64,000 nt of DNA. Source: Burkholderia sp. GAS332 (lineage in GTDB: Bacteria > Pseudomonadota > Gammaproteobacteria > Burkholderiales > Burkholderiaceae). A model generated the notes under the pieces. It did not search any database, was not told the DNA's origin, and saw only the letters and a program-made list of their open reading frames with translations. How positions within the stretch are numbered: the first letter of the stretch is position 1; every line of letters begins with the position of its first letter. The DNA lies in contig FSRV01000002.1 in the NCBI GenBank assembly GCA_900142905.1, positions 868,001 to 932,000 of the forward strand, given 5' to 3'. Shown piece by piece: positions 25,899-35,573 of the stretch. The position numbers and the translations under genes were made by a program.

Positions 25899-26693
25899 TC
25901 ACAACTGAGCATGTTTTGCCGCGTCTTCGATCACCGCGGCGACTTCTTTCGGACGCGACTCATAGACCGAATGGCTCGCGCCGGCGAGTACGGTTGTGTG
26001 ACTATGCGCACGCGCGTAGTACCAGCGTTCGAGGTCGGGATTGATGATCTTGTCGTCGGCCGCGACGATGCCCCAGCTTGGCTTGGTGGTCCACGCGGCC
26101 ACGGTCATCGGCGTCGAGAAGACCTTCGCGGCGGTCAGGATTTGCGCATGCGATTCGAACTGGGCTTCTTTAAGCGGCAGATCGGCGGCGAAATCGCTCG
26201 GGAAATCCGCAGGATTCAGGTACGTGTAGCCGTCGCCGGTTTTCATGATGGCGCCCGCTTGCTTTGACGTGTAGCTCGGCATGCCTTTGCCGAGCGTGCT
26301 TTCATCTTCGCCGACGGCCGGCGCGTGCGCGGCCACGTACACCAGGCCGACGACGTTCGGATGCACGCCGGCCTCAGTGATGACCGAGCCGCCGTAGCTG
26401 TGTGCTACGAGGATCGTCGGGCCATTCTGCTGGTCGAGAACGCGTTTGGTTGCGGCGACGTCGTCTTCGAGCGAGCTCAGCGGCTCCTGCACGATGGTGA
26501 CGTGGTAGCCGTCTTTGGTCAGCCGGTCATAGACCGGTTTCCAGCCTGATCCGTCCACCCACGCGCCGTGCACGAGCACGATATTGTGGACCGGGGCATG
26601 CTGTGGCTGGGCGTCCTGTGCCATCGCACCGGTAGACGCGAAAAGACTGGCCGACAATGACAAGGCTGCGGCGACGATAGGCAAAACTTTCAT
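25899..26693 (-). CDS. Secreted alpha/beta hydrolase (EstC-like esterase)
   Basis: 264 residues. The signal peptide MKVLPIVAAALSLSASLFAS ends near TGAMA. The hydrolase core begins NIVLVHGAWVDGSGWKPVYD, with the nucleophile serine in VAHSYGGSV (about residue 115), an acidic residue in the AADDKIINPDLER segment, and the catalytic His in LAGASHSVYES. This is the layout of periplasmic EstC/salicylate-esterase-like hydrolases. The natural ester is unknown. The gene is convergent with the metal-ATPase gene and upstream of a DUF4148 gene on the same strand, 119 bp apart. Confidence 0.87.
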   Translation of the reverse strand: MKVLPIVAAALSLSASLFASTGAMAQDAQPQHAPVHNIVLVHGAWVDGSGWKPVYDRLTKDGYHVTIVQEPLSSLEDDVAATKRVLDQQNGPTILVAHSYGGSVITEAGVHPNVVGLVYVAAHAPAVGEDESTLGKGMPSYTSKQAGAIMKTGDGYTYLNPADFPSDFAADLPLKEAQFESHAQILTAAKVFSTPMTVAAWTTKPSWGIVAADDKIINPDLERWYYARAHSHTTVLAGASHSVYESRPKEVAAVIEDAAKHAQL

Positions 26694-26812
26694 GACACAC
26701 TCCGTTATGCGTTGAGATGGGTAGAGGTATTGAGAGAAGATCGATTAGTTCTTTAAAAATAGTAGGAGTACTGTTCATGTTTGATGCGAATCAGAACCCC
26801 TTGCGCCACTGT

Positions 26813-27163
26813 TCAGCTACCGAAGAAGGGATCGCAGAAACTGACGGGACCCACGCAGGAAGCGGGCGTCGTCACACGCGTGGGCGCGCCGGACGACGAA
26901 CTGCCGTAGTGCGCTACGCCGCCATAGCCCTGCTGCGCCATCGGCTGATCGCCATGCGCCGCGATCTTTGCTTCAGCAGCCTGGATGTCGGCCGGATAGT
27001 CGGCATCGTCGCCGCGTGACGGGTTGTAACCCGCCTGTTCGACACGAACCAAATCGGCGCGGACTTCGGCGCGGGTCACCGGCGCATTCGATTGCGCGAA
27101 GCTCAGAGCGGGAGCGGCCAATGCGCTGGCGGCGAGAGCGATACAAACGAGAGTCTTGTTCAT
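26813..27163 (-). CDS. DUF4148 periplasmic protein, copy 1
   Basis: 116 residues. A signal peptide (MNKTLVCIALAASALAAPAL, cleaved near SFAQ) precedes the DUF4148 signature TRAEVRADLVRVEQAGYNPS, then DDADYPADIQAAEAKI. The C-terminus ends CVGPVSFCDPFFGS, nearly the same as in the neighbour at 27230. DUF4148 proteins are small exported proteins, common in Burkholderiales, with no known function. The two cysteines eight residues apart at the very end could pair or bind a ligand. It lies 66 bp after the second copy and is probably cotranscribed with it. Confidence 0.85.
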   Translation of the reverse strand: MNKTLVCIALAASALAAPALSFAQSNAPVTRAEVRADLVRVEQAGYNPSRGDDADYPADIQAAEAKIAAHGDQPMAQQGYGGVAHYGSSSSGAPTRVTTPASCVGPVSFCDPFFGS

Positions 27164-27229
27164 GATTGACAGTCTTCCTGTGAGTGTAATGAATCGAGGG
27201 GAAACGGTTGCCTGGAAAGGGAGAATGCT

Positions 27230-27580
27230 TTAGCTGCCGAAGTACGGTGTGCAGAATCCTGCAGGGCCGACACACGCCGTCATCGCCGCGCCTGCAGAAT
27301 GGGTGGGCGTATTGGAGGAGCGTTGGCCTGCCGCTGTCGAACCCGACATCGCTGGACCCTCACCACTCATGCTCACCTTCATGCGCGCGGCCTGTTGCGA
27401 GAAGATCGGGTTGATCTCGGGGTACGACGTGTCGGTCACGAGGCGTGAGCCGTTGGCTTCTGCCTGAACCAGTTCCTGGCGCACTTCGGCGCGGGTCTTT
27501 TCCTGTGCCGAAGCCTGGGTGACTGCGCCGGCCGATGCAAGGAGAATCATCGAAAGAGTCATAGCAAGGTTGCGTTTCAT
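27230..27580 (-). CDS. DUF4148 periplasmic protein, copy 2
   Basis: 116 residues, the same length as its neighbour. The signal peptide (MKRNLAMTLSMILLASAGAV, cleaved near ASAQ) is followed by the DUF4148 segment TRAEVRQELVQAEANGSRLV and YPEINPIFSQQAARMK. The C-terminus CVGPAGFCTPYFGS repeats the terminal motif of copy 1, while the middle parts have little in common. Such a pair probably arose by duplication with strong selection on both ends. Upstream (27581-27801) no further gene is seen before the response-regulator stop. Confidence 0.85.
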   Translation of the reverse strand: MKRNLAMTLSMILLASAGAVTQASAQEKTRAEVRQELVQAEANGSRLVTDTSYPEINPIFSQQAARMKVSMSGEGPAMSGSTAAGQRSSNTPTHSAGAAMTACVGPAGFCTPYFGS

Positions 27581-27801
27581 TTTGGATGCCTAATTGATGG
27601 TGATTGAATCTAACTATCTATGTGATTGAAAAACTGCGGCTTTACTTGTCCACCTGAGTGATCCACGTGCTGCTGGAGCCGCGCAGAAGCGCTTCTGCTT
27701 TCGCTCGTGGACCGTCTGTTTGTTGCTGTCTATGTAAGGGCAAACACGTCGAGTTGCTGCTTATTCCATTTTTTTTGCAGCCCCGAGGAAGGGCGTGAAC
27801 C

Positions 27802-28623
27802 TTACATTCCCCTGAATAGATCGGCATACAAACGGCTAACAACCAGCCGGGTCGGATTGCCTCGCAACGTCAGCGTGAGTTTTCCCGATTCGTCCCGCTG
27901 AGCGGTGTCTATGGCGTCGCAGCGTACGACCGCGCCACGGTGGATTTGCCAGAACCGTTGCGGATCGAGTTGTTGCAGGAGTTCCCGCAACGAGGTCCGG
28001 ATCAGATGCTCACGCTCAGCCGTCACGACGCGAACATACTTGTCGGCTGCTTCGAAGTAGACGACATCGTCGATCGGGATCATCGTGATCGTGTTGCCGG
28101 CGCTCGCCTGAATGAGGCGCAGCGGCGTATTGGCCGACATCCTGTGCGGCGATTCCGGCCGCCCTGCGGCGAGCAGCTCGCGCATCTGATCGACTATGGC
28201 ATCCAGCGGGGACACTGCAGTTGTCGGCGTCGTCCTGTCCTGCAAACGTTCCTGCAGACGTGCGCAGGTTTTCGCCAGGCGCTCGGGCTGCACGGGCTTC
28301 AGCACATAGTCGAAGGCGGCACGCTCGAACGCCTGCAGCGCATACTGGTCGTAGGCGGTGACGAACACGATCAGTGGAAAACGCTTGCCGTTTTCGGGCC
28401 AGTCCTCGGCGAGCGCCTGAGCGCACTCCATGCCGGTCATACCCGGCATGCGGATATCGAGGAACAGCACATCAGGCTGCAAGTTCAGGGCTTGCTCGAC
28501 TGCGGCTTCACCGTCGCCCACGCTGGCGACAATTTCCAGATCGGGCCAAAGCTTGAGCAATTCGGCTTGCAGGTCTGCGGCCAGTAACGCTTCGTCTTCC
28601 GCAATTAATGCTGTGGTTTTCAT
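27802..28623 (-). CDS. LytTR-type response regulator
   Basis: 273 residues. The receiver domain (1-125) has the acidic pocket in IAEDEA, the phosphorylated Asp in VLFLDIRMPGMTG (about residue 55), Thr in FVTAYD and Lys in VLKPVQ. The LytTR DNA-binding domain (about 165-270) has DVVYFEAADKYVRVVTA and FWQIHRGAVVRCDAI. The family usually binds paired direct repeats. It overlaps the upstream kinase gene by ATGA, so the two are translated together and form a two-component system. Target genes are unknown; the acetate gene block begins 0.5 kb beyond the kinase gene. Confidence 0.93.
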   Translation of the reverse strand: MKTTALIAEDEALLAADLQAELLKLWPDLEIVASVGDGEAAVEQALNLQPDVLFLDIRMPGMTGMECAQALAEDWPENGKRFPLIVFVTAYDQYALQAFERAAFDYVLKPVQPERLAKTCARLQERLQDRTTPTTAVSPLDAIVDQMRELLAAGRPESPHRMSANTPLRLIQASAGNTITMIPIDDVVYFEAADKYVRVVTAEREHLIRTSLRELLQQLDPQRFWQIHRGAVVRCDAIDTAQRDESGKLTLTLRGNPTRLVVSRLYADLFRGM

Positions 28624-29711
28624 GATGGGTTCACCTTGGGGTACGGAAGCGTCACGATGGCGAGAGTACCGCCTTCCTCGTCGGTTGCCGGCGTCAGTTC
28701 GAGTCGGCCAGCCGGGCCATACAGCGCTGCAAGCCGCTCACGGACCTGTTGCAATCCAAACCGGGAGCCATGCTCCGGCAGCGCGTCGAGCCCGGCGCCT
28801 GTGTCGCGCACGCTGAGTACCAGGGAGGCACCCTGGCGCATGGCCGTGACCTCGACGCGTCCGCCTTTCACCTTCGGTTCGAGGCCATGCTTGATCGCAT
28901 TTTCGACCAGCGGTTGCAGAAGCAGAGGCGGCAGCGGTAGCTCTGCGAGGTCCGCAGGCAGTTCGAGACGGACATTCAACCGTGAGCCCATGCGGATCTG
29001 CATCAGCGCGAGATAGTCGGAGATGCGTTCGAACTCGGACGCGACCGGATGCAAGCCGGTGCGCGAGGCTTCGAGCGTGGCGCGCAGATAGGCGATTACA
29101 TGGTCGAGCATCCCTTGGGCGCGCGCTGCGTCATGACCGATCAGCACACGCAGATTCGCAAGCGTGTTGAACAACATATGCGGCTCAAGTTGAGACTCCA
29201 GCAGTTTCAGCCGGTTTTCCGCTGCGGTGCGCAATGCCGCTTGCGTGCGCAGTTCCATTGCCGCGATGCGACCTCGCGCATAGAGGAAATAATTGATGCA
29301 GATCGCCGGAACCAAGGCCACGCCTATGCTTAGCAGGACCGTTCGGGTGTCGTGAGCAATCGCCATCGGCGGGCGGCGCGTGTCAGTGAGCAGATCGCCG
29401 ATCGCCACGCCTGCGAAGTAGCTTACGATCACAGAGGCAATGATCCACGGCGCCATCAATCCCCAGCCGGGCCAGTTTCCCTGGGCGTCGAAGCTCTCGG
29501 GAAAGCGCTTGCGCAGCCAGTACACCAGGCCGTGACGTCCTGCCGCTACCAGGGCCTGGGTGAAAGACACCACGAAAAATGCATAAACGAGATCTTCGGC
29601 GAAGGACTCACGATAGATCGTGCTGTAGAGCCACGCGCAGCCGACCGTGGTCGGGATCGTTACCCGTAATGTTCGCAAAAGCCATCGGGGCTGGGTCAGA
29701 AGTGTGTGCAT
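28620..29711 (-). CDS. LytS-type membrane sensor histidine kinase
   Basis: 363 residues. About four membrane helices (for example FVVSFTQALVAAGRHG and VVLLSIGVALVPAICINYFL) make a small sensor part without a clear extracellular domain. The kinase core has the phospho-acceptor His in LEPHMLFNTLANL, near residue 180, and the ATP-binding N box in LVENAIKHGLEP and DTGAGLDALP. This is the His_kinase/HATPase pairing that partners LytTR regulators. The ATGA overlap with the regulator gene supports pairing. The signal is unknown. Start ATG 29711 is divergent from the acs gene. Confidence 0.92.
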   Translation of the reverse strand: MHTLLTQPRWLLRTLRVTIPTTVGCAWLYSTIYRESFAEDLVYAFFVVSFTQALVAAGRHGLVYWLRKRFPESFDAQGNWPGWGLMAPWIIASVIVSYFAGVAIGDLLTDTRRPPMAIAHDTRTVLLSIGVALVPAICINYFLYARGRIAAMELRTQAALRTAAENRLKLLESQLEPHMLFNTLANLRVLIGHDAARAQGMLDHVIAYLRATLEASRTGLHPVASEFERISDYLALMQIRMGSRLNVRLELPADLAELPLPPLLLQPLVENAIKHGLEPKVKGGRVEVTAMRQGASLVLSVRDTGAGLDALPEHGSRFGLQQVRERLAALYGPAGRLELTPATDEEGGTLAIVTLPYPKVNPS

Positions 29712-30211
29712 GGGTATTTCGTGTCCGGAACGTGCCGCTGTGAACCTGCTGTGACGCTATCTTCGTCGGCGCGCCGGTCATACGCTATCGAATTGCGATG
29801 AATGGAAAAATAACGTCGCGAAATGATGCTGGCCGGCGTGAAGCGGATCCGGCTCACCTGATTGGGCACGAGCGCGAATGTCATGCCCATTTCCGAATCA
29901 TCAGTCTAGCAACGCTGTACCCGGTTGCGCCGGCCAACCCCGTACGCCACCGTACCGACTTTCTCCTCCCACGCGAGCACCGTCATCGCAAGCCCCCTGC
30001 GTTTCTCCGTCACCGCGAATGAAGCAGCTTCGCGCGACAGGGCTTCTCTGACCGATTTGTGCGCCATCCCGATTGAAAAAACGCCCGGAGCGGCCAACCG
30101 CGTGATCGAGCCGATCATGGGGAATGCCTTGTCACGCCCGGCGCAGCAGAGGCGCCGCGATTTGCTCGACACATCCATCAAGCACGCACGAAAGCGTGCA
30201 AGGAACACAAA
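29712..30211. other. Divergent control region between the kinase and acs genes
   Basis: 500 bp without a supported gene. It holds one copy of the window's recurring palindrome (29938-29963, separate entry) and a hairpin GCACGC-N6-GCGTGC at 30182-30199 directly before the acs Shine-Dalgarno. A hairpin in that place could affect translation of acs. Promoters for both directions should lie here, but none could be picked by eye with confidence. Confidence 0.5.
29938..29963 (+). promoter_or_regulatory. Recurring palindrome, copy A (upstream of acs)
   Basis: CCCCGTACGCCACCGTACCG followed by ACTTTC. The conserved half CCGTACCGACTTTC faces acs, about 249 bp before its start. The other half is degenerate (GTACG). 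The reverse-strand half GAAAGTCGGTACGG is identical to that in copy C over 14 bases. Confidence 0.6.
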
Positions 30212-32185
30212 ATGTCCACCACCGATTCGATTCTGGAGGAGCCGCAAGCCTTCCTTCCTCACGCCAGTGTGGCGGCTTACGCCGCGATCTCCGGCATGGA
30301 TGCCTACCGCGCGCTGGTCGCCGAGGCTGAACGTGACTACGCCGGATTCTGGGCCCGTCTCGCGCGCGAGACGCTCGAGTGGAAAAAGCCGTTTTCTACG
30401 GTTCTCGATGAATCGCGCGCGCCGTTCTATGAATGGTTCAACGACGGCACCCTCAATGCGTCGTACAACTGCCTCGACCGCCACGTCGAAGCCGGCAACG
30501 GCGAGCACGTCGCGGTGATCTTCGAAGCGGACGACGGCACCGTCACGCACGTTACCTACCGGCAGTTGCTCGAACGGGTGAGCCGCTTTGCCAACGCCTT
30601 GCGAACCCGCGGCGTGAAGAAAGGCGACCGCGTGGTGATTTACATGCCGATGTCGATTGAAGGCATCGTGGCGATGCAGGCGTGCGCGCGCATCGGCGCG
30701 ACGCATTCCGTCGTGTTCGGCGGTTTTTCGTCGAAATCGCTCAATGAGCGGATGGTTAACGTGGGCGCGATCGCGCTGGTCACCTGCGATGAACAGATGC
30801 GCGGCGGCAAAGCGCTTCCGTTGAAGAACATCGCGGACGAGGCTCTTGCGATGGGCGGCTGCGAAGCGGTAAAAAGCGTCATCGTCTATCGGCGCACGGG
30901 CGGCAAGGTCGCGTGGCACGAAGGACGCGACCTGTGGATGCATGAGCTCACGCAAGCCGCAGCAGACACGTGCGAGCCGGAATGGGTCGGCGCGGAACAT
31001 CCGCTCTTCATTCTCTATACGTCCGGTTCGACGGGTGTGCCGAAGGGGGTGCAGCACAGCACGGGCGGCTTCCTGATGTGGGCCGCGCAGACCATGAAGT
31101 GGACCTTCGACGCGAAGCGCAGCGACGTATTCTGGTGTACCGCCGACATCGGCTGGATTACCGGCCACAGCTATATCGCGTATGGCCCGACGGCGATCGG
31201 CGCGACCCAGGTTGTGTTCGAAGGTGTGCCGACCTATCCGAACGCGGGCCGCTTCTGGGAGATGATCGCGAAACACCGCGTGACGGTGTTCTACACCGCA
31301 CCGACCGCGATCCGTTCGCTCATCAAGCTGGCCGAGTCCGACCCCAAAGTTCATCCGGACCGTTACGACCTGTCGACCTTGCGTCTGCTCGGCACAGTCG
31401 GCGAGCCGATCAACCCGGCCGCGTGGACGTGGTTTTACGAACACGTCGGCCATAGCCATTGCCCTGTCATCGACACCTGGTGGCAAACGGAAACGGGTGG
31501 CCACATGATCGCGCCGATGCCCGGCGCCACGCCACTGGTGCCGGGTTCGTGCACGCTGCCGCTGCCGGGCATCATGGCCGCGATCGTCGACGAAACCGGG
31601 CAGGACGTGCCGAACGGGCAGGGCGGCATTCTCGTCGTGAAACGGCCATGGCCGTCGATGCTGCGCGGCGTCTGGGGCGATCCGGAGCGCTACAAGAAGA
31701 GTTACTTCCCTGAAGATCTCGGCGGCAAGCTGTACCTCGCCGGTGACGGCGCGGTGCGTGACGAGGAAACCGGCTACTTCACGATTACCGGCCGTATCGA
31801 CGATGTGCTCAACGTATCGGGTCACCGGCTCGGCACGATGGAGATCGAGTCGGCGCTCGTCGCGAACCCGCTGGTGGCGGAAGCCGCGGTCGTCGGCCGT
31901 GCCGACGAGACGACCGGCGAAGTCGTCGTCGCGTTCGTGGTGTTGAAGGGCGAGCGGCCAACCGGCGATCAGGCTATCAGAATCGCGACCGAGTTGCGCA
32001 ATTGGGTCGGCAAGGAGATCGGCCCGATCGCAAAGCCCAAAGAAATCCGCTTCGGCGAGAACCTGCCGAAAACGCGCTCGGGCAAGATCATGCGCCGCTT
32101 GCTGCGCTCGTTGGCGGCCGGCGAAGAAATTACCCAGGACGTATCCACGCTGGAAAATCCGGCGATTCTCGATCAGCTCGGGTGA
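30212..32185 (+). CDS. acs: Acetyl-CoA synthetase (AMP-forming)
   Basis: 657 residues, the usual Acs length. Motifs of the adenylate-forming family are [14 protein letters not shown] (P-loop), [30 protein letters not shown] (hinge and CoA region) and [10 protein letters not shown], whose Lys (about 625) is acetylated in known Acs enzymes to switch activity off. It makes acetyl-CoA from acetate, ATP and CoA in the cytoplasm. Start ATG 30212 has AAGGAA upstream. The acetate transporter gene begins 55 bp after the stop, so uptake and activation are joined. Propionyl-CoA synthetase is a less likely alternative because of the strong Acs motifs. A recurring palindrome lies about 250 bp upstream. 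Confidence 0.93.
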   Translation: MSTTDSILEEPQAFLPHASVAAYAAISGMDAYRALVAEAERDYAGFWARLARETLEWKKPFSTVLDESRAPFYEWFNDGTLNASYNCLDRHVEAGNGEHVAVIFEADDGTVTHVTYRQLLERVSRFANALRTRGVKKGDRVVIYMPMSIEGIVAMQACARIGATHSVVFGGFSSKSLNERMVNVGAIALVTCDEQMRGGKALPLKNIADEALAMGGCEAVKSVIVYRRTGGKVAWHEGRDLWMHELTQAAADTCEPEWVGAEHPLFILYTSGSTGVPKGVQHSTGGFLMWAAQTMKWTFDAKRSDVFWCTADIGWITGHSYIAYGPTAIGATQVVFEGVPTYPNAGRFWEMIAKHRVTVFYTAPTAIRSLIKLAESDPKVHPDRYDLSTLRLLGTVGEPINPAAWTWFYEHVGHSHCPVIDTWWQTETGGHMIAPMPGATPLVPGSCTLPLPGIMAAIVDETGQDVPNGQGGILVVKRPWPSMLRGVWGDPERYKKSYFPEDLGGKLYLAGDGAVRDEETGYFTITGRIDDVLNVSGHRLGTMEIESALVANPLVAEAAVVGRADETTGEVVVAFVVLKGERPTGDQAIRIATELRNWVGKEIGPIAKPKEIRFGENLPKTRSGKIMRRLLRSLAAGEEITQDVSTLENPAILDQLG

Positions 32186-32240
32186 TGTTTCGCGAAGAGC
32201 GCGAGATTGCCGGGACATTTTTTATCTTCAGGAGCAGGCC

Positions 32241-32840
32241 ATGGCCAGCGCACCGATCCGAACCACATTTGCGAACCCCGCGCCACTGGGTCTCGCCGGC
32301 TTTGCATTGACAACGTGGCTGCTGAGCATGATCAACGCCGGCTGGTTTTCTGGCGAGTCGATGGGCCTCGTGCTCGCCTGCGCGCTCGCCTACGGTGGGA
32401 CCGCGCAGGCCATTGCAGGGATGATGGAGTTGCCCCGCGGTAATACCTTCGGTGCGACGGCCTTTCTGAGTTACGCCGCGTTCTGGTGGTCGTTTGCATT
32501 GTTCGTGCTCTTTCTGCACGACAAGGTGCCGCCCACGTTCGTCGGCTGGTATCTGTTCCTCTGGGGTGTCTTCACGTTCTATATGTGGTTGGCCACTTTT
32601 CGCTCGCCTCGCGCGCTGCAGTTCGTCTTTCTGGCGCTCTGGATCACCTTCGGCCTACTGGCTGGAGGAGAGTGGACGGGTTCAGGTCTGGTGCGGATGG
32701 CGGGCGGTTATATGGGGCTCCTCACTGCAGCGCTTGCGTTCTATCTGTCCGCAGCCGACGTGATCAACGAGGTGCACGGTCGGGTGGTTCTGCCGGTCGG
32801 CGATCCACGGATACTTAGCCGGCATGCTGTGGCGCTCTGA
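32241..32840 (+). CDS. satP: Acetate/succinate transporter SatP (YaaH/GPR1/FUN34 family)
   Basis: 199 residues with six membrane helices. The family signature NPAPLGLAGFALTTWLLSMI is at residues 11-30, followed by GLVLACALAYGGTAQAIAGM. The family carries acetate with protons across the inner membrane as hexameric channels. It follows acs by 55 bp and starts at ATG 32241 with CAGGAG upstream. Together they let the cell reuse excreted acetate. The P3-type ATPase gene begins 55 bp after its stop, so the three may be one transcript, with the proton gradient a common theme. Confidence 0.93.
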   Translation: MASAPIRTTFANPAPLGLAGFALTTWLLSMINAGWFSGESMGLVLACALAYGGTAQAIAGMMELPRGNTFGATAFLSYAAFWWSFALFVLFLHDKVPPTFVGWYLFLWGVFTFYMWLATFRSPRALQFVFLALWITFGLLAGGEWTGSGLVRMAGGYMGLLTAALAFYLSAADVINEVHGRVVLPVGDPRILSRHAVAL

Positions 32841-32895
32841 TTGTCCAAAGGGACGTCGGGTCGGCTGCAGATTGTTTTGACACAGGGGAGTGAAT

Positions 32896-35271
32896 GTGAC
32901 GTCTGCAGTAGTGCCCGTGCCGATCATTGAAGCGGCAAGCCAGCCGGATGTAGCGATCAAGACTGGTCTGAGCAGCACTGAAGTGCGCCGCAGGCGTGCC
33001 GAGTCGGGCACAAATGTGCTCCCCGACACGTCGGCGAGCACGTGGCGCATGGTGCTCGCGAAATTCTGGGCGCCGGTGCCGTGGATGCTTGAAGCCGCCG
33101 CGATCTTGCAATGCGTGCTCGGCCGCTTCGTCGAAGCAGGGATCATTGCCGGACTGCTGGTGTTCAACGCCGTTCTAGGCGTTTTGCAGGAGAGCCGGGC
33201 ACAGGCGACGCTGGCCGCATTGAAGTTGCGCCTCGCCATGAATGCCTCCGTACTGCGCGACGGGATATGGTCGATCGTCCCGGCCGCGGATCTGGTCAAG
33301 GGCGATGTCGTCAAACTCTCGCTCGGCGGCGTGGTGGCGGCAGACATGCGGATCGTGTCCGGCAACGCGCTGCTGGACCATTCGATGCTGACGGGTGAAT
33401 CCGTGCCGGTTGAAGCAACCTCCGGTACGCGGACGTTCGCCGGCGCGCTGGTGCGGCGCGGCGAGGCATTGGCGCTCGTGACCGCCACCGGCGCGAACAC
33501 GCGATTCGGCCGGACAGCGGAGCTGGTCCGTACCGCGCATGTGGCGAGTTCGCAGCAAAAGGCCGTGTTGCTGGTGGTCCGCAATCTCGCCGCATTCAGC
33601 GTGGCCGTGATCGCCTTTCTGGTGGGCTACGCGTTATATCTGCATATGCCGCTCGCCGACATCGTGCCGCTGATCCTGACGGCCGTGCTGGCGTCTATCC
33701 CCGTTGCACTGCCGGCTACCTTCACGCTCTCGGCCGCGCTCGGCGCGCGTGCGCTCGCGGCGCAGGGTGTGTTGTCGACGCGCCTGTCCGCCGTCGACGA
33801 GGCCGGCACCATGGACGTGCTGTGTTCCGACAAAACCGGCACGCTAACCTGCAATGCGCTGAGTGTGAGCACGGTCGCGCCGATGCCCGGTTTCGACATA
33901 GGCCATGTGCTCACGTTGGCGGCGCTGGCGAGCGCTGAAGGCAGCCAGGATCCCGTCGACAAGGCGATTCGCGACGCGGCGGCGCATCTTGCGCATGGTA
34001 CCGAAGCCGGCGTGCTGAAACTGGTCGCGCTCAAACCGTTCGATCCGTCGACCAGGACCTCCGAAGCGAGCGTGAGCGATCCTTCCGGCGGGATCCGGCG
34101 CGTCGTCAAGGGGGCCTCTGCGGTCGTCATCTCGCTGTCGCAAGCGTCGCCGACGGCGCAGGCACGGACGGCAGAACTCGAAGATCAAGGCCTGCGTGTA
34201 TTGGCGGTGGCGGCAGGTGCGGCCGATGCATTGCAACTGGTTGGCCTCGTCGCGCTGAGCGACCCGCCGCGCGCCGACTCGGCGGCGTTCATCAAGGAGT
34301 TGCACGGACTCGGGGTGCGGGTGGTGATGGTATCGGGCGATGCGCCGGCCACGGCCGCGATCGTCGCACAGGCAATCGGCCTCACCGGTCCGATTTGCCC
34401 ACCCGGTAGCGTTCCCGATCGGGTTGAGCCGCAGTCATTCGCTGTGTTTGCCGGTGTCCTGCCCGAAGACAAATACAAACTCGTCAAGGCTTTCCAGCAA
34501 ACCGGCCACACCGTCGGCATGTGCGGCGACGGCGCCAACGACGCGCCCGCGCTGCGCCAGGCGCAGATCGGCATCGCGGTCTCGACGGCGACGGATGTCG
34601 CCAAATCGGCGGCGGGCATGGTGCTCACCGAAGCGGGTCTCGGCGGGATTGTTACCGCTGTCAAGGAAGGGCGCCTGACGTTCCAGCGCATCCTCACGTA
34701 CACGCTGAATTCAATCCTCAAGAAGATCGCGACTGCCTTTCTGCTGGTGATCGGTCTGCTGGTAACCGGTCATGCGATTCTGACGCCACTGCTGATGGTG
34801 ATTCTGATGATCGCGGGTGACTTCCTCGCGATGTCGCTCACGACCGATCGCGTCGAACCGTCCCCGTCGCCCAATGCCTGGCGCATTTCGAATCTGACCG
34901 TGGTCGGTGTGTTCATCGGCGTTGCCCTGGTGGCGTTTTGCAGTGGCGCGCTTGCTATCGGCAAGTTTGCGATGGGCCTGAATATCGATGCCTTGCGCAC
35001 GCTGACCTTTGTGGTCCTCGTGTTCGGCGGGCAGGCCACGCTGTACGCAATTCGACATCGGCGGCGCATGTGGGGCATGCGGCCAAGCGTGTGGATGGTC
35101 GCATCGTCGGTTGCCGATGTGCTGATCGCCGCCGGTCTTGCGATTGGCGGAATCGCGATGGCGGCACTGTCGCCGGTATTGATTGGTGGAGTATTAGCGG
35201 CGACCGTGGTCTTCGCTTTCGTGCTCGCCGCAGCCAAAATTCCCGTGTTTGCGCACCTGAAGATCAGTTAG
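32896..35271 (+). CDS. P3A-type plasma-membrane cation (H+) ATPase
   Basis: 791 residues. Motifs are MLTGESVPVEA near 167, SIPVALPATFTL in the fourth helix, DEAGTMDVLCSDKTGTLTCN with the phosphorylated Asp near 312, and MCGDGANDAPALRQA. The PVALPA helix and the DEAGTMDVLCSDKTG wording are typical of proton pumps of the plant/fungal type, not of metal or calcium pumps. I chose GTG 32896, with AGGGGAG at 32884-32890 before it; a GTG two codons earlier overlaps that Shine-Dalgarno. It follows satP and would push out protons at the cost of ATP, useful under acid or low-respiration stress. Ion specificity is inferred. Confidence 0.88.
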   Translation: MTSAVVPVPIIEAASQPDVAIKTGLSSTEVRRRRAESGTNVLPDTSASTWRMVLAKFWAPVPWMLEAAAILQCVLGRFVEAGIIAGLLVFNAVLGVLQESRAQATLAALKLRLAMNASVLRDGIWSIVPAADLVKGDVVKLSLGGVVAADMRIVSGNALLDHSMLTGESVPVEATSGTRTFAGALVRRGEALALVTATGANTRFGRTAELVRTAHVASSQQKAVLLVVRNLAAFSVAVIAFLVGYALYLHMPLADIVPLILTAVLASIPVALPATFTLSAALGARALAAQGVLSTRLSAVDEAGTMDVLCSDKTGTLTCNALSVSTVAPMPGFDIGHVLTLAALASAEGSQDPVDKAIRDAAAHLAHGTEAGVLKLVALKPFDPSTRTSEASVSDPSGGIRRVVKGASAVVISLSQASPTAQARTAELEDQGLRVLAVAAGAADALQLVGLVALSDPPRADSAAFIKELHGLGVRVVMVSGDAPATAAIVAQAIGLTGPICPPGSVPDRVEPQSFAVFAGVLPEDKYKLVKAFQQTGHTVGMCGDGANDAPALRQAQIGIAVSTATDVAKSAAGMVLTEAGLGGIVTAVKEGRLTFQRILTYTLNSILKKIATAFLLVIGLLVTGHAILTPLLMVILMIAGDFLAMSLTTDRVEPSPSPNAWRISNLTVVGVFIGVALVAFCSGALAIGKFAMGLNIDALRTLTFVVLVFGGQATLYAIRHRRRMWGMRPSVWMVASSVADVLIAAGLAIGGIAMAALSPVLIGGVLAATVVFAFVLAAAKIPVFAHLKIS

Positions 35272-35333
35272 GCGGTGTGCAAACCGCGGGTGTCGAACAC
35301 TAACCGCGTTGACTATGCGCGAGGCAAAAGGTC

Positions 35334-35573
35334 ATGAACGTGTCAGGAAAAGTGGACGGCGACGGCTGGACGGTCACGGCTTGCGCACGCGCAAGCGGCA
35401 CTGAGTTTGGTTGTCTGATTGGCACGAGCGTTGCCGCGCCGGATGGCGTGGTCGTGCGTGAATTCACGCACGATCGAAACTTCAGCACGCCGCAGGAGGC
35501 CGTGCTGGATGGTTTGAAAGAAGGCATGTCGTGGGTGGGCCTGACGACCTCGAGTACGATTTGCGCCGCCTAA
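35334..35573 (+). CDS. Small conserved-type protein of unknown function (79 residues)
   Basis: MNVSGKVDGDGWTVTACARA is followed by FGCLIGTSVAAPDGVVVREF and FSTPQEAVLDGLKEGMSWVG. It looks like a compact alpha/beta protein without a signal peptide. It shares a loose pattern with the 90-residue protein at 37359-37631: an aromatic-Gly start, a central hydrophobic strand, and a helix F-x-x-x-x-x-A-x-x-x-G ending in W/I-V. Both lie in the stress block and may belong to one family, which I do not know by function. Its stop codon overlaps the stop of the convergent UPF0104 gene by two bases. Confidence 0.65.
   Translation: MNVSGKVDGDGWTVTACARASGTEFGCLIGTSVAAPDGVVVREFTHDRNFSTPQEAVLDGLKEGMSWVGLTTSSTICAA

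Noticed and set aside
29906..32218. A 770-residue open frame on the minus strand across acs
   Set aside because: It lies wholly opposite a gene with all Acs motifs and has no family features. Long antisense frames are common in GC-rich coding DNA.
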